DNA of 64,000 nucleotides, taken from positions 62,001 through 126,000 of the forward strand of contig CAJTQV010000001.1 in the NCBI GenBank assembly GCA_910578385.1, in the 5' to 3' direction. The first letter of the stretch is position 1; each line of letters begins with the position of its first letter. The position numbers were made by a program, and so were the translations under genes. Shown here in pieces: positions 43,435-51,445 of the stretch. The notes under the pieces were generated by a model that was not told the DNA's origin, did no database searches, and saw only the letters and a program-made list of their open reading frames with translations. Origin of the DNA: an uncultured Muribaculaceae bacterium. Lineage in GTDB: Bacteria > Bacteroidota > Bacteroidia > Bacteroidales > Muribaculaceae.

Positions 43435-43773
43435 TTAGAGGTAGTCTTCGCGTTGGGGTGTGAACACGTCAACAACCTCTCCACCCTCGATTACCTCAAA
43501 AGAGTGAGGAGTATTACCGGGAATCGCGTATGTATCTCCGGGGTGCATTATCACGTCGATTTTCTCATCGCCATCCACTATCAGACGGTATTCGCCAGAG
43601 ATAACATAGCCGCACTGTTCGTGGGGATGGGTGTGAAGTGTGGCAAAATTGCCCTTTACATAGTTCATTTTTGTCACCATTGACTTCTCTCCGACAGCAA
43701 GGGAATCAAGATTTACTCCCTTGAATGTCTTTTTGAGCGCGTCCTCGCTCCGTACAAACACTTTGGTCTTCAT
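43435..43773 (-). CDS. Small cupin protein
   Basis: 112 residues, single cupin. Metal motif 1 is THPHEQCGYVISGEY (HxH...E), motif 2 is PGNTPHSFEV. Homologues of this size bind a divalent metal and act as dioxygenase- or isomerase-like enzymes or as storage folds; function unknown. 14 bp downstream of the MarR-GNAT gene, sharing its promoter and operator. Confidence 0.88.
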   Translation of the reverse strand: MKTKVFVRSEDALKKTFKGVNLDSLAVGEKSMVTKMNYVKGNFATLHTHPHEQCGYVISGEYRLIVDGDEKIDVIMHPGDTYAIPGNTPHSFEVIEGGEVVDVFTPQREDYL

Positions 43774-43787
43774 ATATTTAATTATAT

Positions 43788-44741
43788 TTAGAGTGATAAT
43801 TCCATCTGTATATCACCACGGGCGTATGCCGGATGATATTCAGGTAATTCCTTGAAACCGAGTTTACGATACAGGGCTATCGCAGGTTTGAGGCGGGTAT
43901 TGCTTTCAAGAAACAGCATTTCACCACCCAACTCACGCGCTTTGTTGATTACAGCGTCACAAAGTCTGCGACCTATCCCTTTTCGTTGGATAGAATTGTT
44001 GACCGCGAGCTTTGCCAACTCAAAATCGTAGGCAGATTCTTCCGGCATGGGGCACAGGGCACATACACCAACGGGGAAGCCGTTGTATAGCGCCACGAAT
44101 ATATGACCACCTTTTTCGAGGATATGTTTGTCCGGATTTTCCAGAACCTCAATATCGTGCGGTTCCAACTCCCAATACAATTCTATCCATTTGCGGTTGA
44201 GTTCGTAGAACGCCTTTTTGTATTGTGGTTGATACTCGACAATCTCAACCTCTGAATGTTCGCGTTGCTCCTTTATCTCCCTTACCCTTTCAAGTATGGA
44301 TTTGCGCCCGAGGGCTTTCTCCCAATCGGCGATTGCAGCCCACAAATCATTGTCACACTCTGATGAAATCTGCTCCACGGCACGCTCAACATCGCGGAGT
44401 TGCGCTATTAGATCTTGTGATAGGCTTTTGCCGTATTCCGTAAGCGTTATAAGTGTGCATCTGCGGTCGGCTTTATCATCAACTTCTGTGATAAGCTCTG
44501 CTTTCATCATCTCCTTGACTATGGTACTTACAGAGGGGTGCGACTGACCTATCTCTCTTGCAATGGAAGTGACGCTTTTGGGTTGTTCGTCTGTAAGCGA
44601 ATAAAAGACAGGAAACCATTTAGGCTTTATGTCAACGCCATAAAGCCCATAAATGCTTGCGGCATCGCGTGTCAGCGTTTCGGTCAAGACCCTTAACCTG
44701 CTGCCGATAGCCATTTTGCCTGTACGTTCAAAGAAGTCCAT
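43788..44741 (-). CDS. Bifunctional MarR helix-turn-helix/GNAT acetyltransferase
   Basis: 317 residues. Residues 1-145 are a MarR winged helix (SLTDEQPKSVTSIAREIGQS, HPSVSTIVKEMMKAELITEV, then the wing DKADRRCTLITLTEYGKSL). Residues 165-317 are a GNAT domain with NSIQRKGIGRRLCDAVINKA as the CoA loop and LYRKLGFKELPEYHPAYARG. This fusion is known in many bacteria. A 20-bp palindrome just downstream of the promoter box suggests autorepression. Confidence 0.92.
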   Translation of the reverse strand: MDFFERTGKMAIGSRLRVLTETLTRDAASIYGLYGVDIKPKWFPVFYSLTDEQPKSVTSIAREIGQSHPSVSTIVKEMMKAELITEVDDKADRRCTLITLTEYGKSLSQDLIAQLRDVERAVEQISSECDNDLWAAIADWEKALGRKSILERVREIKEQREHSEVEIVEYQPQYKKAFYELNRKWIELYWELEPHDIEVLENPDKHILEKGGHIFVALYNGFPVGVCALCPMPEESAYDFELAKLAVNNSIQRKGIGRRLCDAVINKARELGGEMLFLESNTRLKPAIALYRKLGFKELPEYHPAYARGDIQMELSL

Positions 44742-44761
44742 TTCTATATATTCGTATTTAA

Positions 44762-44786
44762 TTGCGTAATTGATTACGCAAAATTA
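44762..44786 (-). promoter_or_regulatory. MarR operator overlapping the promoter
   Basis: TTGCGTAAT-TG-ATTACGCAA (44762-44781) has perfect 9-bp arms. The -7 box TAATTTTG (minus strand, 44779-44786) overlaps its end, so a bound dimer would block initiation. Confidence 0.7.
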
Positions 44787-44876
44787 CAAAGAATTATCTT
44801 CACTTCCAAGAGTCGATAGGCAATCTCCTCAAAAATTAGTAAATTTGCTGTCTCAATCAGATAAGTACGCAAATGA

Positions 44877-45665
44877 CTAAAGCAGATATAGTAAACGAGA
44901 TAGCGAATATTTTACTTTTAGCTGGAGCCAGTCGGTACCGATACTTCCTTCTTCGGAGGAATCGGAATTATTGAAGCCTAACCCTTGGCCGTCATCCATG
45001 ATTTCAAAGTTCCATATAATTGGTGCATCAAATCCAGCGGGTTGGCATCGAACCTCCACTATATCATATCTTATTGAATAAGTCCCGTCAACAGTTATCG
45101 GCTGAATAAAGGCTTGATAAAAATCTGACGTACATTGGCACCTCCCGTTTTTGTCAAACTTGATTGTGACGTTTGTCGCCAATCCTCCACCTTTCCCCAA
45201 TCCGATGTAAGTTCTTCCTCCGATTGGATTTGCCGGTTGATAATCTACTTTCGCGCCACGGACAAAGGAATAGGTCGTGCCATTAGGCAGATATTCCCAC
45301 GAAGATTCGGTGAATGTCAGGTGTGCCGTGTCGCCGTCAAAGGTTATACGTCCTCTTATTGGCTGACCCGCTGCGTCTGTCGCGGTGAATGTCAATGTTC
45401 CATCCGATACTTTAGCTATACCGCCGTCAATATCTGTCAGCCTGAACAGACTGATGTTTAGTCGTGGTCCCGAATTGGTTCGATTGTCTATTGTAAGGGT
45501 GGAGCCGTCGTTGAGATCGGTGTATGTCTCAATTTCATAGGCGTTATCATACTGATAGACTGCATACTTGATTCCGGATTTACATGCAGTTGCAAGCATT
45601 GTCAGGATAACGATGCCGGTGCACATCGCCCTTGATGCAAATGATAGGTTGTTTAGTCGCTTCAT
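44877..45665 (-). CDS. Hypothetical lipoprotein
   Basis: 262 residues. Lipobox MLATAC (Cys 28), then a mainly beta-strand protein with two similar halves: TLTIDNRTNSGPRLNISLFR, VSDGTLTFTATDAAG, FDGDTAHLTFTESSW, and TNVTIKFDKNGRCQCTSDFY. No known catalytic motif. It starts with ATGA overlap to the small gene at 45662, so the two are translated together. Confidence 0.7.
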   Translation of the reverse strand: MKRLNNLSFASRAMCTGIVILTMLATACKSGIKYAVYQYDNAYEIETYTDLNDGSTLTIDNRTNSGPRLNISLFRLTDIDGGIAKVSDGTLTFTATDAAGQPIRGRITFDGDTAHLTFTESSWEYLPNGTTYSFVRGAKVDYQPANPIGGRTYIGLGKGGGLATNVTIKFDKNGRCQCTSDFYQAFIQPITVDGTYSIRYDIVEVRCQPAGFDAPIIWNFEIMDDGQGLGFNNSDSSEEGSIGTDWLQLKVKYSLSRLLYLL

Positions 45666-45805
45666 TCCTTTATAACAATCGCAGGGTTAATTTCTTTGAG
45701 CTGTTTCATAAATCCGTCGCGGTCTTTGGGTGAGAGCTCCAGTGGCATTGCGCTTTTCATTACAGAGCGGTTGGTGAATTTAACCGACACCCTGCGGCAT
45801 GACAT
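45662..45805 (-). CDS. Small 47-residue protein, possibly tail of a PH-like domain protein
   Basis: MSCRRVSVKFTNRSVMKSAM then PLELSPKDRDGFMKQLKEIN and a short end. The SPKDRDGFMKQLKEINP segment resembles the end of bacterial PH-domain proteins. The stop codon overlaps the lipoprotein start as ATGA, which argues that it is translated. It may be the surviving end of a longer gene. Confidence 0.5.
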   Translation of the reverse strand: MSCRRVSVKFTNRSVMKSAMPLELSPKDRDGFMKQLKEINPAIVIKE

Positions 45806-45828
45806 TCTACAAATAGTCTTACCATAGA

Positions 45829-46149
45829 TTATTCTTTTTTAGAGGCTCGTTGGCGATGTTTCAAAGAGAGGTCTTGTAATGTACGTCCAAGAGCATCCTC
45901 TTTGGCAATCAACAGCAAATCATCATCGAGTTGGAGTGCATAAAGCACACGGGCATAAATGCCTATTGAAACCGTCGGCGAACCTTTTTCAATTCTCGCA
46001 ATAGTCAATGGCGAGCAAGTAGCACGTTCAGCCACTTGCGCTATCGACAGGTTGCGACGAAGCCGGGCGAGCTTGATTTGCTCACCCATCAATTCCATTT
46101 TCTGTTCCAGTTTCCGGGGCAACTTAGTCCCCATAGTATTCTTTGCCAT
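45829..46149 (-). CDS. XRE-family DNA-binding protein
   Basis: 106 residues from ATG 46149; the long upstream extension is AT-rich and hydrophobic and is rejected. The helix-turn-helix is IKLARLRRNLSIAQVAERAT with CSPLTIARIEKGSPTVSIGI. The C-terminal tail is basic. The pattern fits HipB-like or antitoxin-like regulators, but no toxin gene is adjacent: the small gene downstream is too short for a HipA. A -7 box TATCTTTG lies about 30 nt upstream of the ATG. Confidence 0.82.
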   Translation of the reverse strand: MAKNTMGTKLPRKLEQKMELMGEQIKLARLRRNLSIAQVAERATCSPLTIARIEKGSPTVSIGIYARVLYALQLDDDLLLIAKEDALGRTLQDLSLKHRQRASKKE

Positions 46150-46429
46150 TACCAACAATTCATTTAATGATGCAAAGATAATAAAAATATTTATTATATG
46201 ATGTATTGAGGGGAAATGCTTGCGAAAATTTCTCCATCTTAATCTCAATATACAAGTTAATAAAATTACTATATTGTCAATTACAATCGCCATTATTTTG
46301 TACAAAACAGCGATTATAATTGATGAAACATGATTTAAATATACGGTTTATGATTTTCAAGAGCGAAATAATTTGGATATATTGACATAAAATACGACTT
46401 TAATGGAACTTTTCGACCAAGATTGCAAC

Positions 46430-46437
46430 TAACTTTG
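46430..46437 (+). promoter_or_regulatory. -7 promoter box of the ECF sigma operon
   Basis: TAACTTTG fits TAnnTTTG, 17 nt before ATG 46455. The spacer 46150-46429 has no other visible feature and is strongly AT-rich. Confidence 0.5.
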
Positions 46438-46454
46438 TAAAGACATAATATCGT

Positions 46455-46955
46455 ATGACAGATCAAACGGAATATAATCGCAAATTCACAGATATGGTGA
46501 AACGACACGAAAAGACTATTTTCAGTGTCTGTTTCTTCTATGCCAACTCCGATATTGCATTTGAGGATCTGAGGCAGGAAGTCTTGATTTCGTTATTCAA
46601 AAGTTACAGGAGTTTCAAAGGACAATCGACTGAATCAACATGGATGTATAGAGTTTGCCTCAACACCTGTCTTTTGTCTTTGCGGAAGTCTATCAGTAAA
46701 ATTCATACAGTTTCATTGGATGAATTACCTTGTGTGAATTTTGAGGCTGAAACAAACGATGATTTCCTGCAAAAACTTCAATGGCTATATTCCGCAATCT
46801 CACAACTAAATCCAATGGACAAAGCAATTATTTTGATGTGGCTTGACGAACTGAGTTATGAGGAAATAGCTGGAAATATAGGGATTCCACGCAATACAGT
46901 GGCCTCCCGTCTATCCCGAATAAAAGTAAAACTTTCATCCCAAAAACAGATATGA
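46455..46955 (+). CDS. ECF RNA polymerase sigma factor
   Basis: 166 residues. Region 2: YANSDIAFEDLRQEVLISLF, KSYRSFKGQSTESTWMYRV. Region 4: LNPMDKAIILMWLDELSYEE, IAGNIGIPRNTVASRLSRIK. First gene of a three-gene operon whose second gene is the membrane protein expected to hold it inactive. Confidence 0.92.
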   Translation: MTDQTEYNRKFTDMVKRHEKTIFSVCFFYANSDIAFEDLRQEVLISLFKSYRSFKGQSTESTWMYRVCLNTCLLSLRKSISKIHTVSLDELPCVNFEAETNDDFLQKLQWLYSAISQLNPMDKAIILMWLDELSYEEIAGNIGIPRNTVASRLSRIKVKLSSQKQI

Positions 46956-46956
46956 T

Positions 46957-47514
46957 ATGGAACTTGAAGATTTGAAAACTACATGGAAGTCCATTGAAAA
47001 AGACATCGAGAATATTTCAAAGAATGATGCAGAGGAAATCCTGACCAATCATAAACGCGATGTAAAGACCACTCTTACAAATCGTTTCCGTTGGGGGATT
47101 ATCATCTTAATTGTAGCTATAATCCTTCTCGGCACATCCCGATTATGGGCAGTCGTAAAAATGCCTGTGTGGTGGATTGGAGCCTTTTGCATCCTCTTTG
47201 TATCAGGTATAGTCATTATGGCATTCCTTATACAAAAAATTGCCAAGATAAATCTTGGTGAGGATACACAACTACAAGTGATGAAACAAATCCTGTCAAT
47301 CAAAAAAATCTATCGAAATTCAGAACTATATGGTTGTGGCGTTATATTGGCGTTGATGATAGCAGGCATCCTTTGCTCGCCTATACCATACCGACCAATT
47401 GAAATTCTCTTTATTTCAATTGCCACAGTCATCTGTTATTCCTTGGAATTTATAACATACAGGTCGAATATCAAGAAATTAAATAAAATACAGAACTGGC
47501 TGAAAGAGCCGTAA
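46957..47514 (+). CDS. Membrane protein, probable anti-sigma factor
   Basis: 185 residues, 1 bp after the sigma gene. An N-terminal cytoplasmic segment (MELEDLKTTWKSIEKDIENI) followed by four membrane helices at about 50-70, 75-95, 120-140 and 145-160. The ELEDLKxxWKS start is typical of proteins cotranscribed with Bacteroidetes ECF sigma factors. No zinc-binding anti-sigma motif. Confidence 0.8.
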   Translation: MELEDLKTTWKSIEKDIENISKNDAEEILTNHKRDVKTTLTNRFRWGIIILIVAIILLGTSRLWAVVKMPVWWIGAFCILFVSGIVIMAFLIQKIAKINLGEDTQLQVMKQILSIKKIYRNSELYGCGVILALMIAGILCSPIPYRPIEILFISIATVICYSLEFITYRSNIKKLNKIQNWLKEP

Positions 47515-47525
47515 ATTTCAATATC

Positions 47526-47978
47526 ATGAAGGTCACAAAACTATTTTTTGCAATTATGACAGTCTGTACGATAGGCATACTCGTCATAGGCTGTGGCAAT
47601 AAAAATGAATTGCCACAGGAGGAAACCGTCAACCAAACTCTTAATGTGGCTATCTATGCAGCCACGGAAACAGAAGGGCAAATCACACCCCTTGAACCTG
47701 CTCTTTTACAGGAGTGCGTATCGTTGGATAAAATCATCCATTATGACAAAGACGGAGATTATATTACCGTCCCATTCCAGCTTAAAGACAGTGTCGGATA
47801 TGCAAAAATTACAGAAGCTAATATTGGAAAACGTATCGTGATAACTGTCGATGGCGAAGTAGTGGCTACTCCAATGGTACAAATGCGTATCGGAAATGGA
47901 GCATGTTCAGTCTTGCTTTCAAAAGAACAAGCCCAAAACCTGTTCCCAAAAGAAAAGATAGAGAAACTTCTTCCATAA
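47526..47978 (+). CDS. Lipoprotein with SecD P1-like fold
   Basis: 150 residues. Lipobox LVIGC (Cys 23). Residues about 85-150 (VGYAKITEANIGKRIVITVD, GEVVATPMVQMRIGNGACSV, LLSKEQAQNLFP) follow the pattern of the SecD P1 base domain (NIGKRxAIVLDGxVxSAPVI, then a strand and an EEAxxL helix). It may be a stand-alone periplasmic domain that senses or assists export, matching a sigma/anti-sigma envelope stress operon. That role is inference. Confidence 0.6.
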   Translation: MKVTKLFFAIMTVCTIGILVIGCGNKNELPQEETVNQTLNVAIYAATETEGQITPLEPALLQECVSLDKIIHYDKDGDYITVPFQLKDSVGYAKITEANIGKRIVITVDGEVVATPMVQMRIGNGACSVLLSKEQAQNLFPKEKIEKLLP

Positions 47979-48003
47979 AGCGAATATATCCTGAAATACG
48001 ACT

Positions 48004-48040
48004 AACGGGTCATGCTTAGAAATTTGCATGACCCGTTTTA
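48004..48040. terminator. Intrinsic terminator after the ECF operon
   Basis: ACGGGTCATGC and GCATGACCCGT form a perfect 11-bp stem followed by TTTTA. It serves the plus-strand operon and faces the convergent nucleotidyltransferase gene. Confidence 0.8.
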
Positions 48041-48053
48041 TTGAATATACTTC

Positions 48054-48647
48054 TTACGGAATCCAGTAATATGGCTTCTTTTTTCGGTGTTCAGTTACCC
48101 ATTTTTCAAACTCCGGCATTGTTGTTATGCCATCGGCGATTACGGCCTCATAGTATTCCACACCATGATAGTCTTTGCCCTCGGGTGTTTCAAATTTCAG
48201 TCGGAGAATCAGGTCTTTTTGCTCCTGAGTCATTACCTCCACAATTCTTTCTGCCATTCTCTCGAAATAACCATCGTATTCAGTTCCTTCTTCAATGTGG
48301 ATAATGTCAAACTGCCATATTTCCCCATCATCCGCCTTGTAGAACACATGCCACGCAATGCAGTGTTCATCAGTGTGCAGACCATTGATGCACCTGATCT
48401 CTGTTACTTTCGGGTTGGTTGCAATCTTAGCCGCGATTGCAAAACTGCTGTCTGTTGTGATACCGGAAGAATAGACATGAAGGTCTATGTCGCGATGAGA
48501 AGCGAGTAATCCCATTCTCAGTGAACCGATGAGATTTACCCGGCAACCTGCTTTTTCCCAGATGTCAGCGATGCCGGATTCCTCCAGTATCTCACGGGCT
48601 TTCTTTTGATTGGCGAGAGCCAGATCATTGATTCGAATATGATTCAT
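48054..48647 (-). CDS. Nucleotidyltransferase-fold protein
   Basis: 197 residues from ATG 48647. GSLRMGLLASHRDIDLHV gives the G-S and D-x-D of the pol-beta nucleotidyltransferase fold; the third acidic residue is likely in QFDIIHIEEG. WEKAGCRVNLIGS precedes it. The rest shows no second domain. Could be an aminoglycoside- or phosphocholine-type transferase or an uncharacterised family; no antitoxin neighbour. A -7 box TATCTTTG lies 22 nt upstream. Confidence 0.72.
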   Translation of the reverse strand: MNHIRINDLALANQKKAREILEESGIADIWEKAGCRVNLIGSLRMGLLASHRDIDLHVYSSGITTDSSFAIAAKIATNPKVTEIRCINGLHTDEHCIAWHVFYKADDGEIWQFDIIHIEEGTEYDGYFERMAERIVEVMTQEQKDLILRLKFETPEGKDYHGVEYYEAVIADGITTMPEFEKWVTEHRKKKPYYWIP

Positions 48648-48691
48648 CGTTGTTGCGATTTGATAAATCTGCAAAGATAGCACTTTTTTAG

Positions 48692-48784
48692 GGATTTGCC
48701 AACAAGGTCTGCCAATATCAAGACCGCATTGCCAAAATCATCAGCGACAACATCAAGATGATAGCCGAGAGAAAGAGAGCATAA
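48692..48784 (+). pseudogene. Possible C-terminal remnant of a mobile-element gene
   Basis: Thirty residues open from an in-frame stop and ending VCQYQDRIAKIISDNIKMIA ERKRA, a helical, charged tail. No start codon or promoter. A hairpin (48794-48818, GACCTCC/GGAGGTC) follows. The next gene is a DUF3873-like gene, a marker of Bacteroidales conjugative elements, so this may be the broken end of an element gene. Confidence 0.3.
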
Positions 48785-48834
48785 GTTTAACCTGACCTCC
48801 ACCGCACCGGGGGAGGTCACAATCAAAACATTAT

Positions 48835-49053
48835 ATGTGCAATTCTGAATATGACTTCGTAATTCCCAAGTTGGGACAAGAACTATACTCTAAAGCCTAC
48901 AATCCCTATCGCCCATATTCAAAGAAATTCCAATGGATATACGAATATCGTCATACCGATGGCGAATTATTCTCTGCAACAGCATCCACTCTTGAGCTTT
49001 GTCGCCAATGGCGCGATGAATGGCTTGCAGAAAGGAGCAATAATAGCCAATAG
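48835..49053 (+). CDS. DUF3873-like small protein of conjugative-element type
   Basis: 72 residues. FQWIYEYRHTDGELFSATAS followed by TLELCRQWRDEWL is the pattern I recall for DUF3873, a small family encoded in the operons of Bacteroidales conjugative transposons. Isolated here: no transfer genes, integrase or recombinase nearby, so it probably marks element debris. A terminator follows at 49068-49099. Confidence 0.7.
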   Translation: MCNSEYDFVIPKLGQELYSKAYNPYRPYSKKFQWIYEYRHTDGELFSATASTLELCRQWRDEWLAERSNNSQ

Positions 49054-49067
49054 TCGTAATATCGCCA

Positions 49068-49099
49068 AGCGGAGCAACCCTGTGAAGAGTTGCTCCGCT
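49068..49099 (+). terminator. Hairpin after the DUF3873-like gene
   Basis: AGCGGAGCAAC and GTTGCTCCGCT form a perfect 11-bp stem around a 10-nt loop. The T-run is weak (GATTTAT). Confidence 0.6.
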
Positions 49100-49205
49100 G
49101 ATTTATGCTCAAAATTCCAAAAATTTCGGCCGCCACAGGCGGCGATTGGGCCTAATCTGATGTTATGAAATCATAAAGGATGTCCTATTTTCCTGAAGGC
49201 CTCAT

Positions 49206-49367
49206 TCATCTAATGGTTGTGATAAACCATAGGCAGAGTGAACCGGATACCATCGCCATCGCAATGTTAATCCCTATAAGCAGCCATACGCTGCAATTAT
49301 TTTTTCTGTTTGGATAGCAACGGTAGTAGGCTCTCTCCCGCGCAGGAGTAAAACGGGATTTTCCCAT
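49206..49367 (-). CDS. Small single-pass membrane protein overlapping the gene at 49274
   Basis: 53 residues from its own ATG: a basic start (MGKSRFTPARERAYYRCYPN), then a membrane helix (VWLLIGINIAMAMVSGSLCL) and a short end. It lies in a different frame from the 109-residue gene it overlaps by 94 bp. Either an overlapping gene or the true end of that gene after a frameshift. Confidence 0.45.
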   Translation of the reverse strand: MGKSRFTPARERAYYRCYPNRKNNCSVWLLIGINIAMAMVSGSLCLWFITTIR

Positions 49368-49603
49368 CGTGGCTCACCGTAAAGGTAAGCCAATACGGTT
49401 ATCACAAGCCACGCAATCTGCATCTTGTCGTTTGGCATAATCAGACAGAGACACAACATCGGCCACATGATGAATACGGCAATAGCAGCATCAAGGGGCG
49501 AGAACTGCCATTGGGGCATCTCGTTGTGCAGCCGGTCTTGACCTATCATGTAATGCAGGTGGTCGATTATGTTGAATCTATATTTTCTTCTACGTTGACT
49601 CAT
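49274..49603 (-). CDS. Hypothetical membrane protein
   Basis: 109 residues. Basic N-terminus (SQRRRKYRFNIIDHLHYMIG), two membrane helices (about 34-55 and 60-80), then a hydrophilic tail that may be read out of frame (see 49206-49367). No family recognised. Nine bp downstream of the broken gene at 49613 and probably cotranscribed. Confidence 0.55.
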   Translation of the reverse strand: MSQRRRKYRFNIIDHLHYMIGQDRLHNEMPQWQFSPLDAAIAVFIMWPMLCLCLIMPNDKMQIAWLVITVLAYLYGEPRWENPVLLLRGREPTTVAIQTEKIIAAYGCL

Positions 49604-49612
49604 GATCTAAAT

Positions 49613-50577
49613 CTAAAAATCCATGCCGGTGTCCCAATAGACTGAGTCCACGGGATACAAGGCTCCGGCACGCTGTTCATACCAATAGGTCAGACGCTGC
49701 TCTTCTCCATACTCGTCTTTGTGTCCGAGATTCCAGGTGCACTCCACAAACACCCGTTTGCCGTCCGCTATTTCTTCAAAAGTGGCGATGTTGAACAGTC
49801 CCACGCCAAACTCATCCGCCAAATCCACGGCTGTCACATATTTCACGCAAATTGGCTTGCCATAGCGTAGGCTGTTCTCACTACCACTTAATGCTTTATA
49901 CAATCTATCCGTTTTTCGTCCATTCAGATGATTCAGCAGCGATTTGATATCACGTTGAGGGCTTACGCTTTTTTGGGGCGGTTGCAGATGGCGAATCGTG
50001 GGATAACCCCAGATGCCGTTACGGAGAGTCACGATGCAGGAGTCGCCCGGTTGCAGATTTTTATATTCATCGTAATCCGCGTCATACCTATACCATTCTC
50101 CGTTATCCGTGAAACGCAGGTTTACGTAATTGTGCGCCGCTTGCCTATATCGCTGTTCGGCTTTCAGTCCATAGACCACCGCCTTGCGCTCGTATGGTGC
50201 TGAGCGTGGAATCAAAAAGTTTGTTCCAAGCCATACTAATATCGAAAGATAAAACAAACAGATACCCGCAAGCCAACCTATAATGGCATTTAACAGGAGC
50301 GATGGCCAATCCCTGACACCAATTATCCATGAACGGATCGGCAGCAGCACGACAGGCAATGCCATGACAAGAATCGTGACAAAATTGAGAATATCGCCAT
50401 TAACTCCCCGTAAAATGGTGCATCCCATCAAAGCGTCAGCCGACAGGTACACTGCGGCACACACCACAGCAAAGAACAGGTTTTCCCCAGACTCTTCACC
50501 CGTTCACGCCATTTGCTCTGTCCGGCCTTCTTGCTGCGCGAACCTTTCTTGTTTTTGTCATGCACCGCCTTTGCCAT
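49613..50577 (-). pseudogene. Membrane protein gene interrupted by a frameshift (or read by frameshifting)
   Basis: ATG 50577 starts MAKAVHDKNKKGSRSKKAGQ SKWRERVKSLG. The main frame then continues ENLFFAVVCAAVYLSADALMG from the other register. The switch falls on GGGGAAAA (minus strand; TTTTCCCC at 50481-50488 on the plus strand); one extra G would join them. The joined protein would have about 320 residues: a lysine-rich start, three membrane helices, then a soluble domain (GEWYRYDADYDEYKNLQPGD, YWYEQRAGALYPVDSVYWDT). Without the shift, only 284 residues from a GTG at 50467 would be made. Function unknown. Confidence 0.6.
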
Positions 50578-50673
50578 AAGAACATTTCAAAATTATTACT
50601 GTCCGCGAAACCATAAGAATACTATCCAAACCTCTCAAAGGTAGAAATTTGACTGTAAACATGTAAGCACTGA

Positions 50674-51255
50674 TTACCAATTAATGCGTTCTATAACGAC
50701 TCCATCAGATGTTGCCCAAAAAGCAGAATCTAATATATCTAATCCCAATTTATTACAATACTTAGATATAATACACTCATTAATTCGATCTTTGATTAAT
50801 CTATTGGTATAATATTCTGGATTCTCGAACCACAGAGGTTTGCCACAACTATAAAATACCCATTTATTATCCTTTAAAGCATAAACAGTCCGTAGCATTT
50901 CTCCCGAAGATATACAACTTAATGAATTTACTGGGAACTTATTTCGATTAGAGGAAATTCTAAAGTTTAATATATTTATCTTTAATTGTTTTGAAATAAT
51001 ATGAGTCATAGATTCCATGCCATCTGCATAATTGGATAGCATCATACATCCCCCAGTTTTAATTGGGAAAAGAATAATTTTTTCAAAATGGCTCCCCCCT
51101 GTAAGTTGTTCAATTTTATACATCTCACAAAATGATTGATTTTGAAGGACGGAATGAGTACTTTTATTCCATATTTTAAATATGGAAGGTAGTAAATTAC
51201 CCCAGGCACACTCTAAATACGAGAATGATAAATAATGAAATTCTTTTATAATCAT
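50674..51255 (-). CDS. Hypothetical protein attached to duplicated head A
   Basis: 193 residues from ATG 51255, 4 bp after the small secreted-protein gene at 51260. Very AT-rich and unlike its GC-richer leader gene. IIKEFHYLSFSYLECAWGNL opens it; FSYLECAWGN and EQLTGGSHFEKIILFPIKTG look like a compact soluble domain. No family recognised. By context a possible immunity or effector-like protein. Confidence 0.6.
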   Translation of the reverse strand: MIIKEFHYLSFSYLECAWGNLLPSIFKIWNKSTHSVLQNQSFCEMYKIEQLTGGSHFEKIILFPIKTGGCMMLSNYADGMESMTHIISKQLKINILNFRISSNRNKFPVNSLSCISSGEMLRTVYALKDNKWVFYSCGKPLWFENPEYYTNRLIKDRINECIISKYCNKLGLDILDSAFWATSDGVVIERINW

Positions 51256-51259
51256 AAAT

Positions 51260-51445
51260 CTATTTATTGCCCTCGCCGTCGCCACGGCTCTCCAAAACCT
51301 TGCCGTACACGTCCGGCAACATCTCCCACACAAGGCCGCCCCGGCTGTCGTAGGCCTGGAACGGCGTGCCACAATCTTTCGCGTCCATGCTGACGAAAGC
51401 AAGGGCGGAGAGCATGATTGTAAGTATCAGTCTTATCATTTGCAT
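51260..51445 (-). CDS. Small secreted protein, copy A
   Basis: 61 residues. Signal peptide MQMIRLILTIMLSALAFVSM, then DAKDCGTPFQAYDSRGGLVW and a tail with PDVYGKVLESRGDGEGNK. The first 38 residues are nearly identical to copy B (52141-52311), the tail differs. The promoter box TAATTTTG lies within the duplicated segment. Confidence 0.6.
   Translation of the reverse strand: MQMIRLILTIMLSALAFVSMDAKDCGTPFQAYDSRGGLVWEMLPDVYGKVLESRGDGEGNK

Noticed and set aside
43124..43438. 104-codon plus-strand frame
   Set aside because: No recognisable protein character; the opposite strand holds a more convincing fragment and a terminator.
44787..44876. CRISPR array or tRNA in the accessory region
   Set aside because: No regularly spaced repeats and no cloverleaf were found here or elsewhere in the window apart from the tmRNA.
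46150..46305. Hydrophobic extension of the XRE protein
   Set aside because: AT-rich, contains the promoter region, and the family starts at MAKNTMG.
50481..50488. Canonical -1 slippery heptamer at the frameshift site
   Set aside because: GGGGAAA in the zero frame does not meet the XXXYYYZ rule; a plain indel is the simpler reading.
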